Assembly (NCBI RefSeq): GCF_003217355.1 | Contig: NZ_QJTK01000021.1 | Coordinates: 1-41,688, forward strand | DNA length: 41,688 nucleotides | Source of the DNA: Rhodobacter viridis | GTDB lineage: Bacteria > Pseudomonadota > Alphaproteobacteria > Rhodobacterales > Rhodobacteraceae | Direction: 5' to 3' | Part shown: in pieces, positions 1 to 7,754 of the stretch | How positions within the stretch are numbered: the stretch's first letter is position 1 | Layout of the letters: every line of letters begins with the position of its first letter | Position numbers and translations under genes: made by a program | Notes under the pieces: model-generated | What the model was told of the DNA's origin: nothing | The model's input: only the letters and a program-made list of their open reading frames with translations | The model's database searches: none

Positions 1-95
1 GACGGCATTCGAAACTGGGCTATCTCAGCCCCATGGAGTTCGAGGCCCGCGCTATGCTAGCTTAACCAGCTGTCCACGAAACCGGCAGCAGGCCA
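1..95 (+). mobile_element. 3' end of an IS3-family insertion sequence
   Basis: The window opens inside an IS3-family element. Positions 3-65 encode the last 20 residues of its transposase. Positions 71-95 (starting tgtccacgaaaccgg and ending cca) look like the right terminal inverted repeat. Read in reverse, this repeat starts TGGCC and carries GGACAG about 20 bases in. The left tip of the element at 41600 starts TGGTCC and also carries GGACAG and then TAAGC, so the two edges probably carry the same or a closely related IS. Confidence 0.8.
3..65 (+). CDS. IS3-family transposase OrfB, C-terminal fragment
   Basis: The open frame enters from the left edge and ends at TAA 63-65. Its 20 visible residues contain HSKLGYLSPMEFE, the C-terminal signature of IS3-family DDE transposases (usually HSxLGYLSPxxFE). 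The catalytic core lies outside the window. The frame stops just before the terminal inverted repeat at 71-95, as is usual for OrfB. The assignment to IS3 OrfB is firm, but the subgroup cannot be decided from 20 residues. Confidence 0.8.
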   Translation, partial: RHSKLGYLSPMEFEARAMLA

Positions 96-121
96 AAGCG
101 CCGTCTCTGACCCATTGATAT
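94..121 (+). repeat. IS66 left terminal inverted repeat (5' tip lost)
   Basis: The segment aligns with the reverse complement of 2792-2819. The inner 11 bases CCCATTGATAT are identical and the outer part is imperfect. The expected GT at the outermost position is replaced by CA, the end of the neighbouring IS3 element. Confidence 0.6.
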
Positions 122-181
122 CGTCGGTTCCAGCCGGTCGCGTGAACGGCGATTTTCCTTCTGAAGTTTCAGAAGGAGGCC

Positions 182-592
182 GTGATGGCGGATGGAGGCG
201 AAGGTTTTGGTGGCCGGATCGATGTGATCGCGCGGACACGGGGATACCGGCGTTGGCCGGACGAAGTTAAGGCCCGGATCGTGGCGGAGAGTTTTCGGCA
301 CGGCGCGCGGGTCGGCGATGTCGCGCGTCGTCATGGGGTTCTGCCGCACCAGCTGTCGGATTGGCGCCGTCAGGCGCGGGCTGGGCGTCTGGCCTTGCCC
401 GAGGAGGCGGTTGCAGGCTTCGCCGCTGCTTTCGTGCCGCTGTCGGTGGAACCGGCGCTTGACGGCGACGCGGCGGCCGCGACCGAAGGCCTGAGTATCG
501 AGATCGGCAAGGTCATCGTGTTGCGGGTTCCCGACGGCATTCCGGGCGCTCGGGTGGCCGAACTGGTCAAAGCCCTGCGGGATCTGGCATGA
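182..592 (+). CDS. tnpA: IS66 family TnpA (OrfA)
   Basis: This 136-residue accessory protein of the IS66 transposition machinery is a small helix-turn-helix protein related to OrfA of IS3. The N-terminal third holds the typical WPDEVKARIVAES and VARRHGVLPHQLSDWRRQ segments of the IS66 TnpA helix-turn-helix. The rest is the usual poorly conserved tail. A strong AAGGAGG ribosome site lies immediately upstream, and either GTG 182 or ATG 185 could be the start. The stop overlaps the tnpB start (ATGA), so the two are translationally coupled. It appears intact. Confidence 0.9.
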   Translation: MMADGGEGFGGRIDVIARTRGYRRWPDEVKARIVAESFRHGARVGDVARRHGVLPHQLSDWRRQARAGRLALPEEAVAGFAAAFVPLSVEPALDGDAAAATEGLSIEIGKVIVLRVPDGIPGARVAELVKALRDLA

Positions 593-942
593 TCGTCGCG
601 GGCCAGCGGCTGCCTGTCTTGATCGCGACGAAGCCGGTGGACTTTCGCTGCGGGCATCAGGCGCTGGCGCTGATGGTGCAGAGCGAGCTGAAGCTCGACC
701 CGCATTCCGGGGTGACGGTGGTGTTCCGTTCGAAGCGCGGCGACCGGCTGAAGATCCTGGTGTGGGACGGAACCGGGATGGTGCTGATCTACAAGGTTTT
801 GGAACAGGGCAGCTTCGCCTGGCCGAAGGTGCAGGACGGGGTGATGCGACTTTCGCGGGCGCAGTTCGAGGCCTTGTTCGAGGGCCTCGACTGGCGCCGG
901 GTTCTGGCACAGCGGGTGCAGGCGCCGACTGCGGCGGGATGA
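589..942 (+). CDS. tnpB: IS66 family TnpB (OrfB)
   Basis: This 117-residue protein is of the normal TnpB length (about 115). It contains the hallmark segments VDFRCGHQALALMV and KILVWDGTGMVLIYKVLEQG-FAWP that define the IS66 Orf2-like family. TnpB is required together with TnpA and TnpC for transposition of this family, but its biochemical role is unknown. Its ATG overlaps the tnpA stop by four bases. A 64-bp gap follows before tnpC. Confidence 0.93.
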   Translation: MIVAGQRLPVLIATKPVDFRCGHQALALMVQSELKLDPHSGVTVVFRSKRGDRLKILVWDGTGMVLIYKVLEQGSFAWPKVQDGVMRLSRAQFEALFEGLDWRRVLAQRVQAPTAAG

Positions 943-1006
943 CTCGGCGGGCAGATTTTGGGTTTGTTTTATTGGGTTTTCCCTCCCGGATCGGGTAGAA
1001 AGGCGC

Positions 1007-2692
1007 ATGTCGCAGCCTTTCGATCTCAGCCAGTTTCCGGACCTGCCGCCCGAGGTGGTGCAGGCCTTTGCGGCCCAACAGGCGGCGTTGGAAGCGGCCC
1101 GGTTCGAGGCCTCGGTGGAGCGCGCCGCACGGGAGCATGAGCAGGCGGTTGGGGCCGAGAAGGACGCCTTCATCGCCGAGCTGAAGGCGCTGCTCGCCAA
1201 GCTGGAAGGTCAGGTTCAGGATTACCGGCGCACAAAGTTCGGGCCGAAGTCGGAAAAGCTCGATCCGGCGCAGCTGGAATTGGCGCTGGAAGATCTGGAA
1301 ACGGCGATCGCCGAAACACAGGCCCAGATTGCCGCCGTCGAAGATCGGATCGCCGCCAGTGAACCGGACCCCGAGAAACGCACGCCGCGGGCCCCGCGCA
1401 AAGCCAGGGCGCTGCCCGAAAGCCTGCCGCGGGTCGAGCGGGTGATCGAGCCCGAAAGCATCATCTGTCCCTGCGGCTGTGGCGACATGGTCCGGATCGG
1501 CGAAGACAAGACCGAGCGGCTCGATTACATCCCGGCGCGCTATCAGGTGATCGCCACGATCCGCCCCCGATATGCCTGCCCGAAAGGGCGCACGGGGGTG
1601 GTGCAAGCCAAAGCTCCCGCGCATCTGCTTGAGGGGAGTTGGCCGACCGAGGCGCTTCTGGCGCAAATCGCCGTCTCAAAGCATTCCGAGCATATGCCGC
1701 TGAACCGCCAGGCGGTGGTGATGGCGCGGCATGGCGTGCCGATCGACCGCTCGGTTCTGGCCGACTGGATGGGCCGCACCGGCGCGCTGATCGCCCCCGT
1801 GGTCGAGCACATGGCCAAGCGCCTGATCGCGGAAAGCACGCGTCTTTACGTCGACGAAACGACGGCCCCGGTGCTGGACCCCGGGAAAGGCAGAACCAAG
1901 ACCGGCTATCTCTGGGCGGTGCTGCGCGATGATCGCGGCTGGGGCGGGACGGCGCCTCCGGGGGTGGTGTTCCACTATCGCCCCGGTCGGAAGGGCACAT
2001 ATGCCGACGAAATCCTCGCGGGATTCGAGGGCACGATCCAGGTCGATGCCTATGGCGCCTATACCCATCTGGCCACGCCGAAACGCGCGGGCGGCAAGCC
2101 TTTGCAGCTGGCGTTCTGTTGGGCGCACGGCCGACGCCAGTTGATCAAGGCCAAGCCAAAGACAGGCTCACCCATCGTCGACGAGGCGCTTTTGCGCATC
2201 GCCGCGCTTTACAAGATCGAGAACGCCATCCGTGGCGCCGCGCCCGACCGACGCCGGGCGATGCGGCAGGACCTCTCCCGCCCGTTGGTGGATGCGTTCT
2301 TCCTCTGGCTCGCGGCCCAGGCCAAGCGGGTCTCGAGCAAAACCGACCTCGGCAAGGCGATGATCTACATGCTCAAGCGCGAGGACGGCTTCCGGCGTTT
2401 CCTCGACGATGGCCGGGTCGACATGGACTCGAACCTGGTCGAGAACGCCATCCGCAGCCCGGCGATGAACCGCCGCAATGCGCTCTTTGCAGGTCACGAC
2501 GAGGGCGGCCGCAACTGGGCGCGCTTCGCCAGCCTGATCGGCACCTGCAAGATGAACGGTGTCGAGCCTTACGCCTATCTGCGCGATCTCTTCACCCGCC
2601 TCGCCAATGGCCACCTGGCCAGCAACATCGACGCGCTGATGCCATGGGCCTATGCCCGGGTAGCGGAAAATGAGGCCCCTCAGATCTCGTGA
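1007..2692 (+). CDS. tnpC: IS66 family transposase TnpC
   Basis: This is the 561-residue catalytic subunit. Visible parts in order: an N-terminal coiled coil rich in Glu, Ala and Lys (residues about 20-115) ending in the RRTKFGPKSEKL motif; a Cys cluster (CPCGCG, near 150) that forms the small IS66 zinc-binding domain; the DDE core with YVDETTAPVL (first Asp), IQVDAYGAYTHL (second Asp) and DSNLVENAIRS (Glu); and the short C-terminal IS66 tail. No frameshift or stop is visible, so the element may be active. Confidence 0.95.
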   Translation: MSQPFDLSQFPDLPPEVVQAFAAQQAALEAARFEASVERAAREHEQAVGAEKDAFIAELKALLAKLEGQVQDYRRTKFGPKSEKLDPAQLELALEDLETAIAETQAQIAAVEDRIAASEPDPEKRTPRAPRKARALPESLPRVERVIEPESIICPCGCGDMVRIGEDKTERLDYIPARYQVIATIRPRYACPKGRTGVVQAKAPAHLLEGSWPTEALLAQIAVSKHSEHMPLNRQAVVMARHGVPIDRSVLADWMGRTGALIAPVVEHMAKRLIAESTRLYVDETTAPVLDPGKGRTKTGYLWAVLRDDRGWGGTAPPGVVFHYRPGRKGTYADEILAGFEGTIQVDAYGAYTHLATPKRAGGKPLQLAFCWAHGRRQLIKAKPKTGSPIVDEALLRIAALYKIENAIRGAAPDRRRAMRQDLSRPLVDAFFLWLAAQAKRVSSKTDLGKAMIYMLKREDGFRRFLDDGRVDMDSNLVENAIRSPAMNRRNALFAGHDEGGRNWARFASLIGTCKMNGVEPYAYLRDLFTRLANGHLASNIDALMPWAYARVAENEAPQIS

Positions 2693-2791
2693 AATGAACT
2701 CATCCGGGATTCCCCAGTGAGATCATTTGAGGGGCGATACAAAGCCGCAACGCGCACCCGTCCGCTCGCTCCTCAGACACCCGCAAGAAAA

Positions 2792-2819
2792 ATATCAATG
2801 GGCCGTGGCCGCCGCATAC
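2792..2819 (-). repeat. IS66 right terminal inverted repeat
   Basis: Read on the reverse strand it starts GTATGCGG, close to the GTAAGCG consensus of IS66 tips, and ends CCCATTGATAT, which is identical to the inner part of the left repeat. It lies 100 bp after the tnpC stop, a usual spacing. Confidence 0.65.
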
Positions 2820-2839
2820 GCTTCAGGTTTCAAAAATAT

Positions 2840-3631
2840 CTACAAGGCGCCACAATCAATTTTAATGCCCATGCAATCCAGCAGATTTGAGCGCACTTGT
2901 TTTATTGACATGTCCGTTGCCGGCCATTTTCTGTAGATACTCAGGTAATCCAGCGCTGTATCGGCGACCCGATTTCTTGATGTGCTGGACGCATCAATAT
3001 GAACCACCACGCCATCACTTCTTCCACAATCAACCCACTCAAAATCCGCGCCCGAAGTTAGCAGGGAAATTAAAAAATCCCAATCTTCATGGGATTGCAA
3101 CTGCGAATCAAAGGCGTGCCTGGCAAAAAGCTCCGCCGAAAAAACCAGAGCATGCATGGGGATAAAGTTTCGAATAAGGAGCTCAACTGGATCGCGATTT
3201 GAAATATCCATTAACTTGCTGTCCAGCTGAATGAAAGGCGGACCCTCGCGACTTTCCACTACTCTCTTATAGTTAAAATACAAAACTTTATTTTTTTCTT
3301 CAGGCAATATCGCTAGAATTTCATCAATGTGCTGATCACCGAATGTATCATCGTCATCCACAAATAAGATCCATTTACCTCTTGCAACTTTCGCGCCGAT
3401 ATTTCTGCTTTCTGCCGGCCCCCTCATGCTTGGTATTCTAATAAACGAATCCTGGGCGCGCAAAAAATTTTTTGCGACTTCGATTGTCTCCGCACTGCTA
3501 TCATCTGCGCAAAGAATAATTTCATAGCCATCTTTGGCGCATTTCAATATGGATGAGAGCGCGCGCTTCAAAAGCTCACTTCTGTTATGAGTAACAACTA
3601 CAATACTCAAAGACGGGAGGACCGGCTTCAT
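2840..3631 (-). CDS. Family 2 glycosyltransferase (GT-A fold)
   Basis: The 263-residue predicted glycosyltransferase would transfer a sugar from a nucleotide-sugar donor to a growing glycan. The N-terminus LSIVVVTHNRSELLKRAL is the GT2 nucleotide-binding start, the acidic ILFVDDDDTF cluster (about residue 90) is the metal-binding DxD, and SHEDWDFLISL (about 190) supplies the acceptor-side Glu-Asp pair. The ATG at 3631 was preferred because it overlaps the upstream 48-codon gene (ATGA); an ATG five codons earlier is also open. The gene is much more AT-rich than its neighbours and has no glycan cluster around it, only IS66 20 bp downstream, so it looks like a horizontally acquired orphan. Acceptor and linkage cannot be told. 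Confidence 0.85.
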   Translation of the reverse strand: MKPVLPSLSIVVVTHNRSELLKRALSSILKCAKDGYEIILCADDSSAETIEVAKNFLRAQDSFIRIPSMRGPAESRNIGAKVARGKWILFVDDDDTFGDQHIDEILAILPEEKNKVLYFNYKRVVESREGPPFIQLDSKLMDISNRDPVELLIRNFIPMHALVFSAELFARHAFDSQLQSHEDWDFLISLLTSGADFEWVDCGRSDGVVVHIDASSTSRNRVADTALDYLSIYRKWPATDMSIKQVRSNLLDCMGIKIDCGAL

Positions 3632-3774
3632 TTTCCACAGCACCATTCTTCAAGAGCGCTTTTCAGCATCCCAGCGGCGACACCAAACTCTTTGCGCATA
3701 CGCTTTACTTCTTTGAAAGCACTGGTGCGTTCGCCTTTCTTGGCTTCAATCCTCTGCCGCGGGATTACTTTCAT
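3628..3774 (-). CDS. Small 48-residue protein, unknown
   Basis: This short reading frame begins MKVIPRQRIEAKKGERTS and ends with EEWCCGK. It is strongly basic in the first half. Its stop overlaps the ATG of the glycosyltransferase (TGA/ATGA arrangement), which suggests translational coupling and supports it being real. It shares the low GC of the glycosyltransferase, so the pair probably arrived together. An in-frame stop lies shortly upstream, so it is not the visible tail of a longer protein unless that was broken. No family was recognised. It could also be the remnant of a larger decayed gene. Confidence 0.45.
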   Translation of the reverse strand: MKVIPRQRIEAKKGERTSAFKEVKRMRKEFGVAAGMLKSALEEWCCGK

Positions 3775-4176
3775 TTCGTTTTCAACTCGCCACAAGATGT
3801 CATCTCACACCTTCATCGGTTGCGCTCCATTCATATACTACAGATTTGTCAAGAGAATGAACAGCATGTATCGTCTGCGGCTGCTGAAACGCATTGCATG
3901 CAAGACTCCGCCGGGGTTTGCAGTTACCCACAGGCTGGTGCAGCGGATGGATTGACCGGCCGGTCGTGATCTTGGCGACGACAATATGGCTGCGCAATCC
4001 CCGCCTCTGCTGGATCAGGTGATCTGGCTCTGAGGCCGGGATTTCACTGTGACCATCCCCATCTTTGCCGTGAACGGCGGGCTTGGGGTGGGGCGGCGCC
4101 GATGTCTTGACATAGGGCGTCTCCCGCTCGCGCGGGGCAGATCTCCTCCGTCCTTTCGTCCTCAGGCGGATCGCGC
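3775..4176. other. Gene-poor scar region
   Basis: I see no supportable gene in these 400 bp. Open frames on both strands have no recognisable motifs or ribosome sites. Base composition changes from AT-rich (next to the glycosyltransferase) to GC-rich near 4050, consistent with a junction of two DNA sources. The flanks are an IS66 element on one side and two gene fragments on the other. Confidence 0.5.
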
Positions 4177-4596
4177 TCACGCCCCCGTCGGGCTGCCCGA
4201 CGGGCGACTGGCGCGACGGAATTCGGGGGGCGAGGCGCCGACTTCCGTCTTGAACGCCTTGCAGAAATAATTCGCGTCCTGATAGGCCAGATCGAGCGCC
4301 ACATTGACGATCGGCAGGCTTGACCCAGACAGCAGGTCCTTCGCCCGCTCGATACGACGCAGCTTCACACAAGCGATGAAGGTCATCTCCATCTGCCGAT
4401 GGAATAGACGGCTCAGGTAGCACGGACTGACATGGGCATGCTCGGCCGCGTCTTCGAGCGTGACCGACTTGTGCAGGTTGCGCTCGATGGAATTGCGCAC
4501 CGTCTCGATGCGGTCGCTCGCAGTCAGGCCGGGATCCGCGGCCGGATCGGAGAGCAGGTCGGTCACTTCGGCAAGCAGTTGGCGTTGATGATGTGA
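4177..4596 (-). pseudogene. AraC-family regulator, 5'-truncated
   Basis: About 139 residues of an AraC/XylS-type activator remain. Both helix-turn-helix units are visible: VTLEDAAEHAHVSPCYLSRLF and, after the linker, LPIVNVALDLAYQDANYFCKAFK, followed by the usual GASPPEFRR end. The sensory N-terminal domain is missing. Upstream of about 4600 the frame stays open only by reading the opposite strand of an acetate kinase gene. No start codon with a ribosome site is apparent at the join. The remaining DNA-binding domain might be expressed but is unlikely to be a normal regulator. The stop is at 4177. Confidence 0.75.
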
Positions 4597-4602
4597 CCGC
4601 CG

Positions 4603-4857
4603 ACCGCGGGCATCGGCGAGAACAGCGCCCGGGTGCGCGGGCTCGTCTGCGAGGATCTGGGCTTCCTTGGCATCTCGATCGACGCACGGGCAAATGCGAT
4701 TGCCCGCGGCGGTCATCCGAACATCAGCGCGGCCGGTTCGCGCGTGGCGACGCTCGTCGTGCCGACCGACGAGGAACGGATGATCGCGCTCGACACGATG
4801 GGCCTGACGACTGCAAGCCCGGATCACGCTCTGCCCTTCGCGATGGCGGCACAGTGA
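4603..4857 (+). pseudogene. ackA: Acetate kinase, C-terminal fragment
   Basis: These 84 codons match the C-terminal end of acetate kinase, which interconverts acetate plus ATP and acetyl phosphate plus ADP. Recognisable parts are TAGIGENSARVRG, the nucleotide-binding GIGENS motif, then LGFLGISIDARANA and ISAAGSRVATLVVPTDEER, the conserved C-terminal strand with the Thr-Asp-Glu-Glu motif. A stop codon (TGA 4594-4596) lies just upstream in this frame, so roughly the first 300 residues are gone. The break coincides with the truncated AraC gene on the other strand, so one rearrangement joined two broken genes. Confidence 0.85.
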
Positions 4858-4884
4858 ACGCCATGGCGTGAAATCTTTGCGGGA

Positions 4885-4903
4885 GGGGGCAATCGCTGCC
4901 CCC
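4885..4903 (+). terminator. Hairpin after ackA fragment
   Basis: GGGGGCA and TGCCCCC form a perfect 7-bp GC-rich stem with a 5-base loop, followed by TTCCT. It sits 28 bp after the ackA stop and is likely the original ackA terminator. Confidence 0.55.
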
Positions 4904-5000
4904 TTCCTGCCCGGTTCTGCGCGGGCATGACGCCGGAGCCGAGAATTGGGCCGTCACGCTTTGCGATGAACAGCGCTTGCCGCCCCCCCGGTCTGCGGAC

Positions 5001-6158
5001 TTATCTTTCCGGCGCGGCCTCGATCGCCGCCACGATCCGGTCAAACACCGCTTTCGGACGCCGGTTTGCGCCGAAGAGTGTCGGGCTCAGCTTTGCGAAG
5101 TCGTCGCGCCTGTCTCGGGTGAAAACGTGGTTTTCGTCGCTCAACCCCCAGAAGCTGAGCCGTTTGACCGAGGGCTCGGCAAGGACTTGATCGAGGAAAT
5201 CCCCGACGTAAGATGCCTGGACGGCCTCTGCACTATCCGCGGTCCCGCAGGTCGCCCGAAAATCCAGCTCGGAGATATGCGCCACATAGCCGTCCGCCGC
5301 GAGATTCCGGATGAATGTCGCCGTGGCGGCGCCGTCGGGACGGGATCGCATCGACAGGTGGCATTGCAGACCGACGCCATCGAGCTTGGCGTGGCGACTT
5401 TCCAGACCTGCCAGCAGCGCGGGCAGAAGCGCGCGTTTCCGTTGATGGGCGTCGCCTGTGCCGTCAAGTTCCGCTTCGTTCAGCAGCAACCGCGGGGTTT
5501 TCTGATGCGGCTCAAGCACGCGTCGCAGCGTCTTGATGACGAAGGCATAGTGATCGAGCAGGCGTTCCCAATCGGCACCAAGGACCTTGTCCGCTTCGAG
5601 CGCCATTGACCCTCCCGCGCGCAGTCTGTCCAGATCCTTGCTGAAAGGTTCGTTGATCACGTCCCAGGACACGGCATCCGGCACATGGGCGACCAGACGC
5701 TCGATATGCGCTTCCCAAGCCGCCGTGTAGCTGTCTTCGTCGAGGGCTTCGATGCCGGGAAGACCGTGTTTTGCCCAATAGACCGGGTGGCCGTGAATGC
5801 CGAGGTTCGACGCCTTCGCAAAGTCGAGGGTCGTGTCGACGAGTTTCAGGCAGGTTTCGTCCTTGTCCTGCAAGGGCGAAACATCCCCGCAAGCCTTTTC
5901 GCTCTGCAATGTACCCGGTTTGATCAATGCCCTGTAGAGCCAGTTCGGCTTGAGCGCATTCTCCGTCACCACGACGTCGCAATGCTGCCGGATCAACTGC
6001 CTCTCGTCTTCCGAGGCCGCATGACTGAAGATGGATCCGATCGCGATGCCTTTGGGGCTGGCGATCTCGCGCAGCGCGCGCGCGGGGGCGGCGCAGGCTG
6101 GAACTGCCCGAAGACACAGGGCGCCACCGGCAAAGGCAAGAAAGCTGCGTCGTTCCAT
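5001..6158 (-). CDS. Endo-1,4-beta-xylanase, GH10 family
   Basis: The 385-residue secreted glycoside hydrolase is predicted to cleave internal beta-1,4-xylosidic bonds of xylan with retention. The start at 6158 gives MERRSFLAFAGGALCLRA, an export signal with an RR pair that could be Tat-type, cleaved near ACAAP. The frame is open further upstream but without signal-peptide character. GH10 landmarks in order: GIAIGSIF; ENALKPNWLY; GHPVYWAKH; WDVINEP with the acid/base Glu; GVGLQCHLSM; ISELDFR with the nucleophile Glu; WGLSDENHVF. Length is typical of a single-domain enzyme with no carbohydrate-binding module. No other polysaccharide genes are nearby. The substrate could be another beta-glycan, but both catalytic residues are present. 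Confidence 0.92.
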   Translation of the reverse strand: MERRSFLAFAGGALCLRAVPACAAPARALREIASPKGIAIGSIFSHAASEDERQLIRQHCDVVVTENALKPNWLYRALIKPGTLQSEKACGDVSPLQDKDETCLKLVDTTLDFAKASNLGIHGHPVYWAKHGLPGIEALDEDSYTAAWEAHIERLVAHVPDAVSWDVINEPFSKDLDRLRAGGSMALEADKVLGADWERLLDHYAFVIKTLRRVLEPHQKTPRLLLNEAELDGTGDAHQRKRALLPALLAGLESRHAKLDGVGLQCHLSMRSRPDGAATATFIRNLAADGYVAHISELDFRATCGTADSAEAVQASYVGDFLDQVLAEPSVKRLSFWGLSDENHVFTRDRRDDFAKLSPTLFGANRRPKAVFDRIVAAIEAAPER

Positions 6159-6236
6159 GGGGTCACCATTCCGCTTTCGGCTCGAGGTGAAGACTAGACC
6201 CGCGCGACGGATCGGGCAACCGGAGCGCGAGAAGAG

Positions 6237-6266
6237 CCTGTCCGGGCTTGAAGGGGGCCGGACAGG
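6237..6266. promoter_or_regulatory. Perfect 9-bp inverted repeat
   Basis: CCTGTCCGG (6237-6245) and CCGGACAGG (6258-6266) are separated by 12 bases. The repeat lies between the divergent xylanase and DUF302 genes, about 80 bp upstream of the xylanase start and 200 bp from the DUF302 start. It has no clean T tract on either strand, so an operator is as likely as a terminator. The rest of the 305-bp intergenic region shows no gene. Confidence 0.4.
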
Positions 6267-6463
6267 ATCGCCACGCATTCAGACCGTTTGCCGCACCACA
6301 GGCGGACCATCCAGATCCTGCCGTCGAAAGCGCGCGCTGGCACTGATGCGTGCCATGCCGTCCTGCGTGTCCTCGCTTGAACAAAGACGGGCCGCCTCCG
6401 TTTCACCCTTGCACCGGACGGCCTGCGCTCCGAGATTGGGGGGGACCCAGAATGGAGGACATC

Positions 6464-6850
6464 ATGGGCTACACGATCGACCGCCTGCTGACCGGCGTCA
6501 GCTTTGAAGAGGCCGAAGCCCGCACGCGCGCGGCGCTGGCCGAGAACGGCTTTGGCGTCATCACCGAAATCGACGTTGCCGCGACGATGAAGAAGAAACT
6601 CGACCGCGACATGACGGCGTACAAGATCCTTGGCGCCTGCCATCCGGGCCATGCCTTCGCCGCGATCGAATCCTCGCCGCGAATCGGGGCGATGCTGCCC
6701 TGCAACGTCATGCTGCGCGCGGTGGACGGCGGCGTCGAGGTTTCGGCCGTCGATCCTGTCGCCTCTTTCGCGGCGGTCGAGGAAGAGGGCGCGCGCAAGG
6801 TCGCGGCCGAGGTCCGCGCGATCTATGCGGCGATGATGGAAAAACTCTGA
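6464..6850 (+). CDS. DUF302 domain protein
   Basis: The 128-residue protein covers a whole DUF302 domain: MGYTIDRLLTGVSFEEAEAR, then ENGFGVITEIDVAATMKKKL, YKILGACHPGHAFAAIESSP and GAMLPCNVMLRAVDGGVEVS. DUF302 proteins are small alpha-beta proteins of unknown function, often found near redox or metal genes. The ATG at 6464 was chosen because GGAGG sits 5 bases before it; an ATG at 6452 has no such site. No signal peptide is seen. A DUF533 gene follows 62 bp downstream on the same strand and may be co-transcribed. Confidence 0.88.
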   Translation: MGYTIDRLLTGVSFEEAEARTRAALAENGFGVITEIDVAATMKKKLDRDMTAYKILGACHPGHAFAAIESSPRIGAMLPCNVMLRAVDGGVEVSAVDPVASFAAVEEEGARKVAAEVRAIYAAMMEKL

Positions 6851-6912
6851 GGCGCTTCGGGCAAGGCTGGCCCGGGCAGTATTCGCGACCACACCAGAAC
6901 GGGGGGAATGGG

Positions 6913-7623
6913 ATGAGTTTCGTCAAGACACTGGCCACGCTGGCCGTCGGCTTTGCTGCCGCCAAGGGCGTGCAGAAGTTCCAGCAGATGGGCGGCCTTG
7001 AAGGCATGAAGGGGGCGCTGCGCGATGCGGGCAAGCCCGGCGGTATGGCCGAACAGATGGGCGACTGGGCGGCCAAGATGGGCGTGCCGGGCGGCAAGGA
7101 GACGGTCAGCCAGCTTCTGGCCAATTTCGGCACCCAGGCCGCGGCGGCGACCGATGCGGCGCAATCGAACCTGGGGTCGATGTTCGGCTCCATGACCGCA
7201 GCCGCTGGTGCGGGGGCAAAGGGCCTCGGCGAGATGATGACGACGGCGCTGGCCGATCCGTCTGTCGCCGCGGGCGCCGAGGCACATGCCAAGCTGATGA
7301 TCCGGGCGATGATTCAGGCCGCCAAGGCCGATGGCACCATCGACGACGCGGAAAAGGCGCAGATTCTGGCGCAGCTCGGCGAGGCGACGCCCGAGGAAGT
7401 GGCTTTCGTGCAGGCCGAACTCGATGCGCCGATCGACATTCCGGGGCTCGTGTCCGATGTGCATGAGGCGGCGCGGGTGCAGGTCTATTCGGCCGCGCTG
7501 ATGGCGATCACCGTCGACACCGAGGCGGAAAAGCTCTATCTGCGCAACCTTTCCACGGCCTTGGCGCTGGATCCGGCGACGGTGGCGCAGGTGCATCTGG
7601 GCATGGGCAAGCCGCAGCCCTGA
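6913..7623 (+). CDS. DUF533 / TerB-like protein
   Basis: This 236-residue protein resembles the DUF533 (YebE-like) family. The N-terminal 110 residues are Gly, Ala and Met rich with a hydrophobic start (VKTLATLAVGFAAAKGVQ). The C-terminal half is a TerB-like helical domain with AKLMIRAMIQAAKADGTIDDAEKAQIL, whose acidic loop (ADGTIDDAEK) is the typical Asp-rich TerB site. The function of the family is unknown; membrane association is suspected. The start is preceded by GGGGGGAATGGG, a workable ribosome site. A hairpin follows immediately. Confidence 0.88.
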   Translation: MSFVKTLATLAVGFAAAKGVQKFQQMGGLEGMKGALRDAGKPGGMAEQMGDWAAKMGVPGGKETVSQLLANFGTQAAAATDAAQSNLGSMFGSMTAAAGAGAKGLGEMMTTALADPSVAAGAEAHAKLMIRAMIQAAKADGTIDDAEKAQILAQLGEATPEEVAFVQAELDAPIDIPGLVSDVHEAARVQVYSAALMAITVDTEAEKLYLRNLSTALALDPATVAQVHLGMGKPQP

Positions 7624-7633
7624 TCCTATCGCG

Positions 7634-7661
7634 CGGGGGTGCGAAAAAACGCGCATCCCCG
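7634..7661 (+). terminator. Hairpin after DUF533 gene
   Basis: CGGGGGTGCG pairs with CGCATCCCCG (one G-T wobble) around an 8-base A-rich loop, starting 11 bp after the stop. The T tract is weak, so termination efficiency is uncertain. Confidence 0.5.
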
Positions 7662-7672
7662 TGCCTTTGCGG

Positions 7673-7700
7673 TTGACTCCGCGCGATGGCTGACTAAAAG
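7673..7700 (+). promoter_or_regulatory. Putative rpmG promoter
   Basis: TTGACT (7673-7678) and TAAAAG (7695-7700) are separated by 16 bases and lie 55 bp before the rpmG start. This fits a housekeeping sigma promoter of the alphaproteobacterial type. Confidence 0.5.
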
Positions 7701-7754
7701 GCAGGCTTCAAGGATTTCGCGGATGCAGGCGCATCCGACTCTGGGAGACTGAGA

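Larger units (their letters stand above)
94..2819 (+). mobile_element. IS66-family insertion sequence (tnpA-tnpB-tnpC)
   Basis: This is a complete three-gene IS66 element. The proposed right inverted repeat, read inward on the reverse strand from 2819, begins GTATGCGGCGGCC and ends CCCATTGATAT. The left side at 96-121 reads AAGCGCCGTC and also ends CCCATTGATAT, so 11 bases match exactly and about 16 of 24 overall. IS66 tips normally start GTAAGCG. Here the left tip lacks its first two bases and runs straight into the IS3 end at 95, so the IS3 element seems to have landed at the very tip. The length of about 2.7 kb is normal. An 8-bp target duplication cannot be checked because the left flank is IS3 DNA. 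Confidence 0.8.

Noticed and set aside
62-1666. 534-codon reverse-strand open frame
   Set aside because: It lies opposite the IS66 genes, has low-complexity Arg/Pro-rich sequence and no motifs. It is a shadow frame typical of GC-rich DNA.
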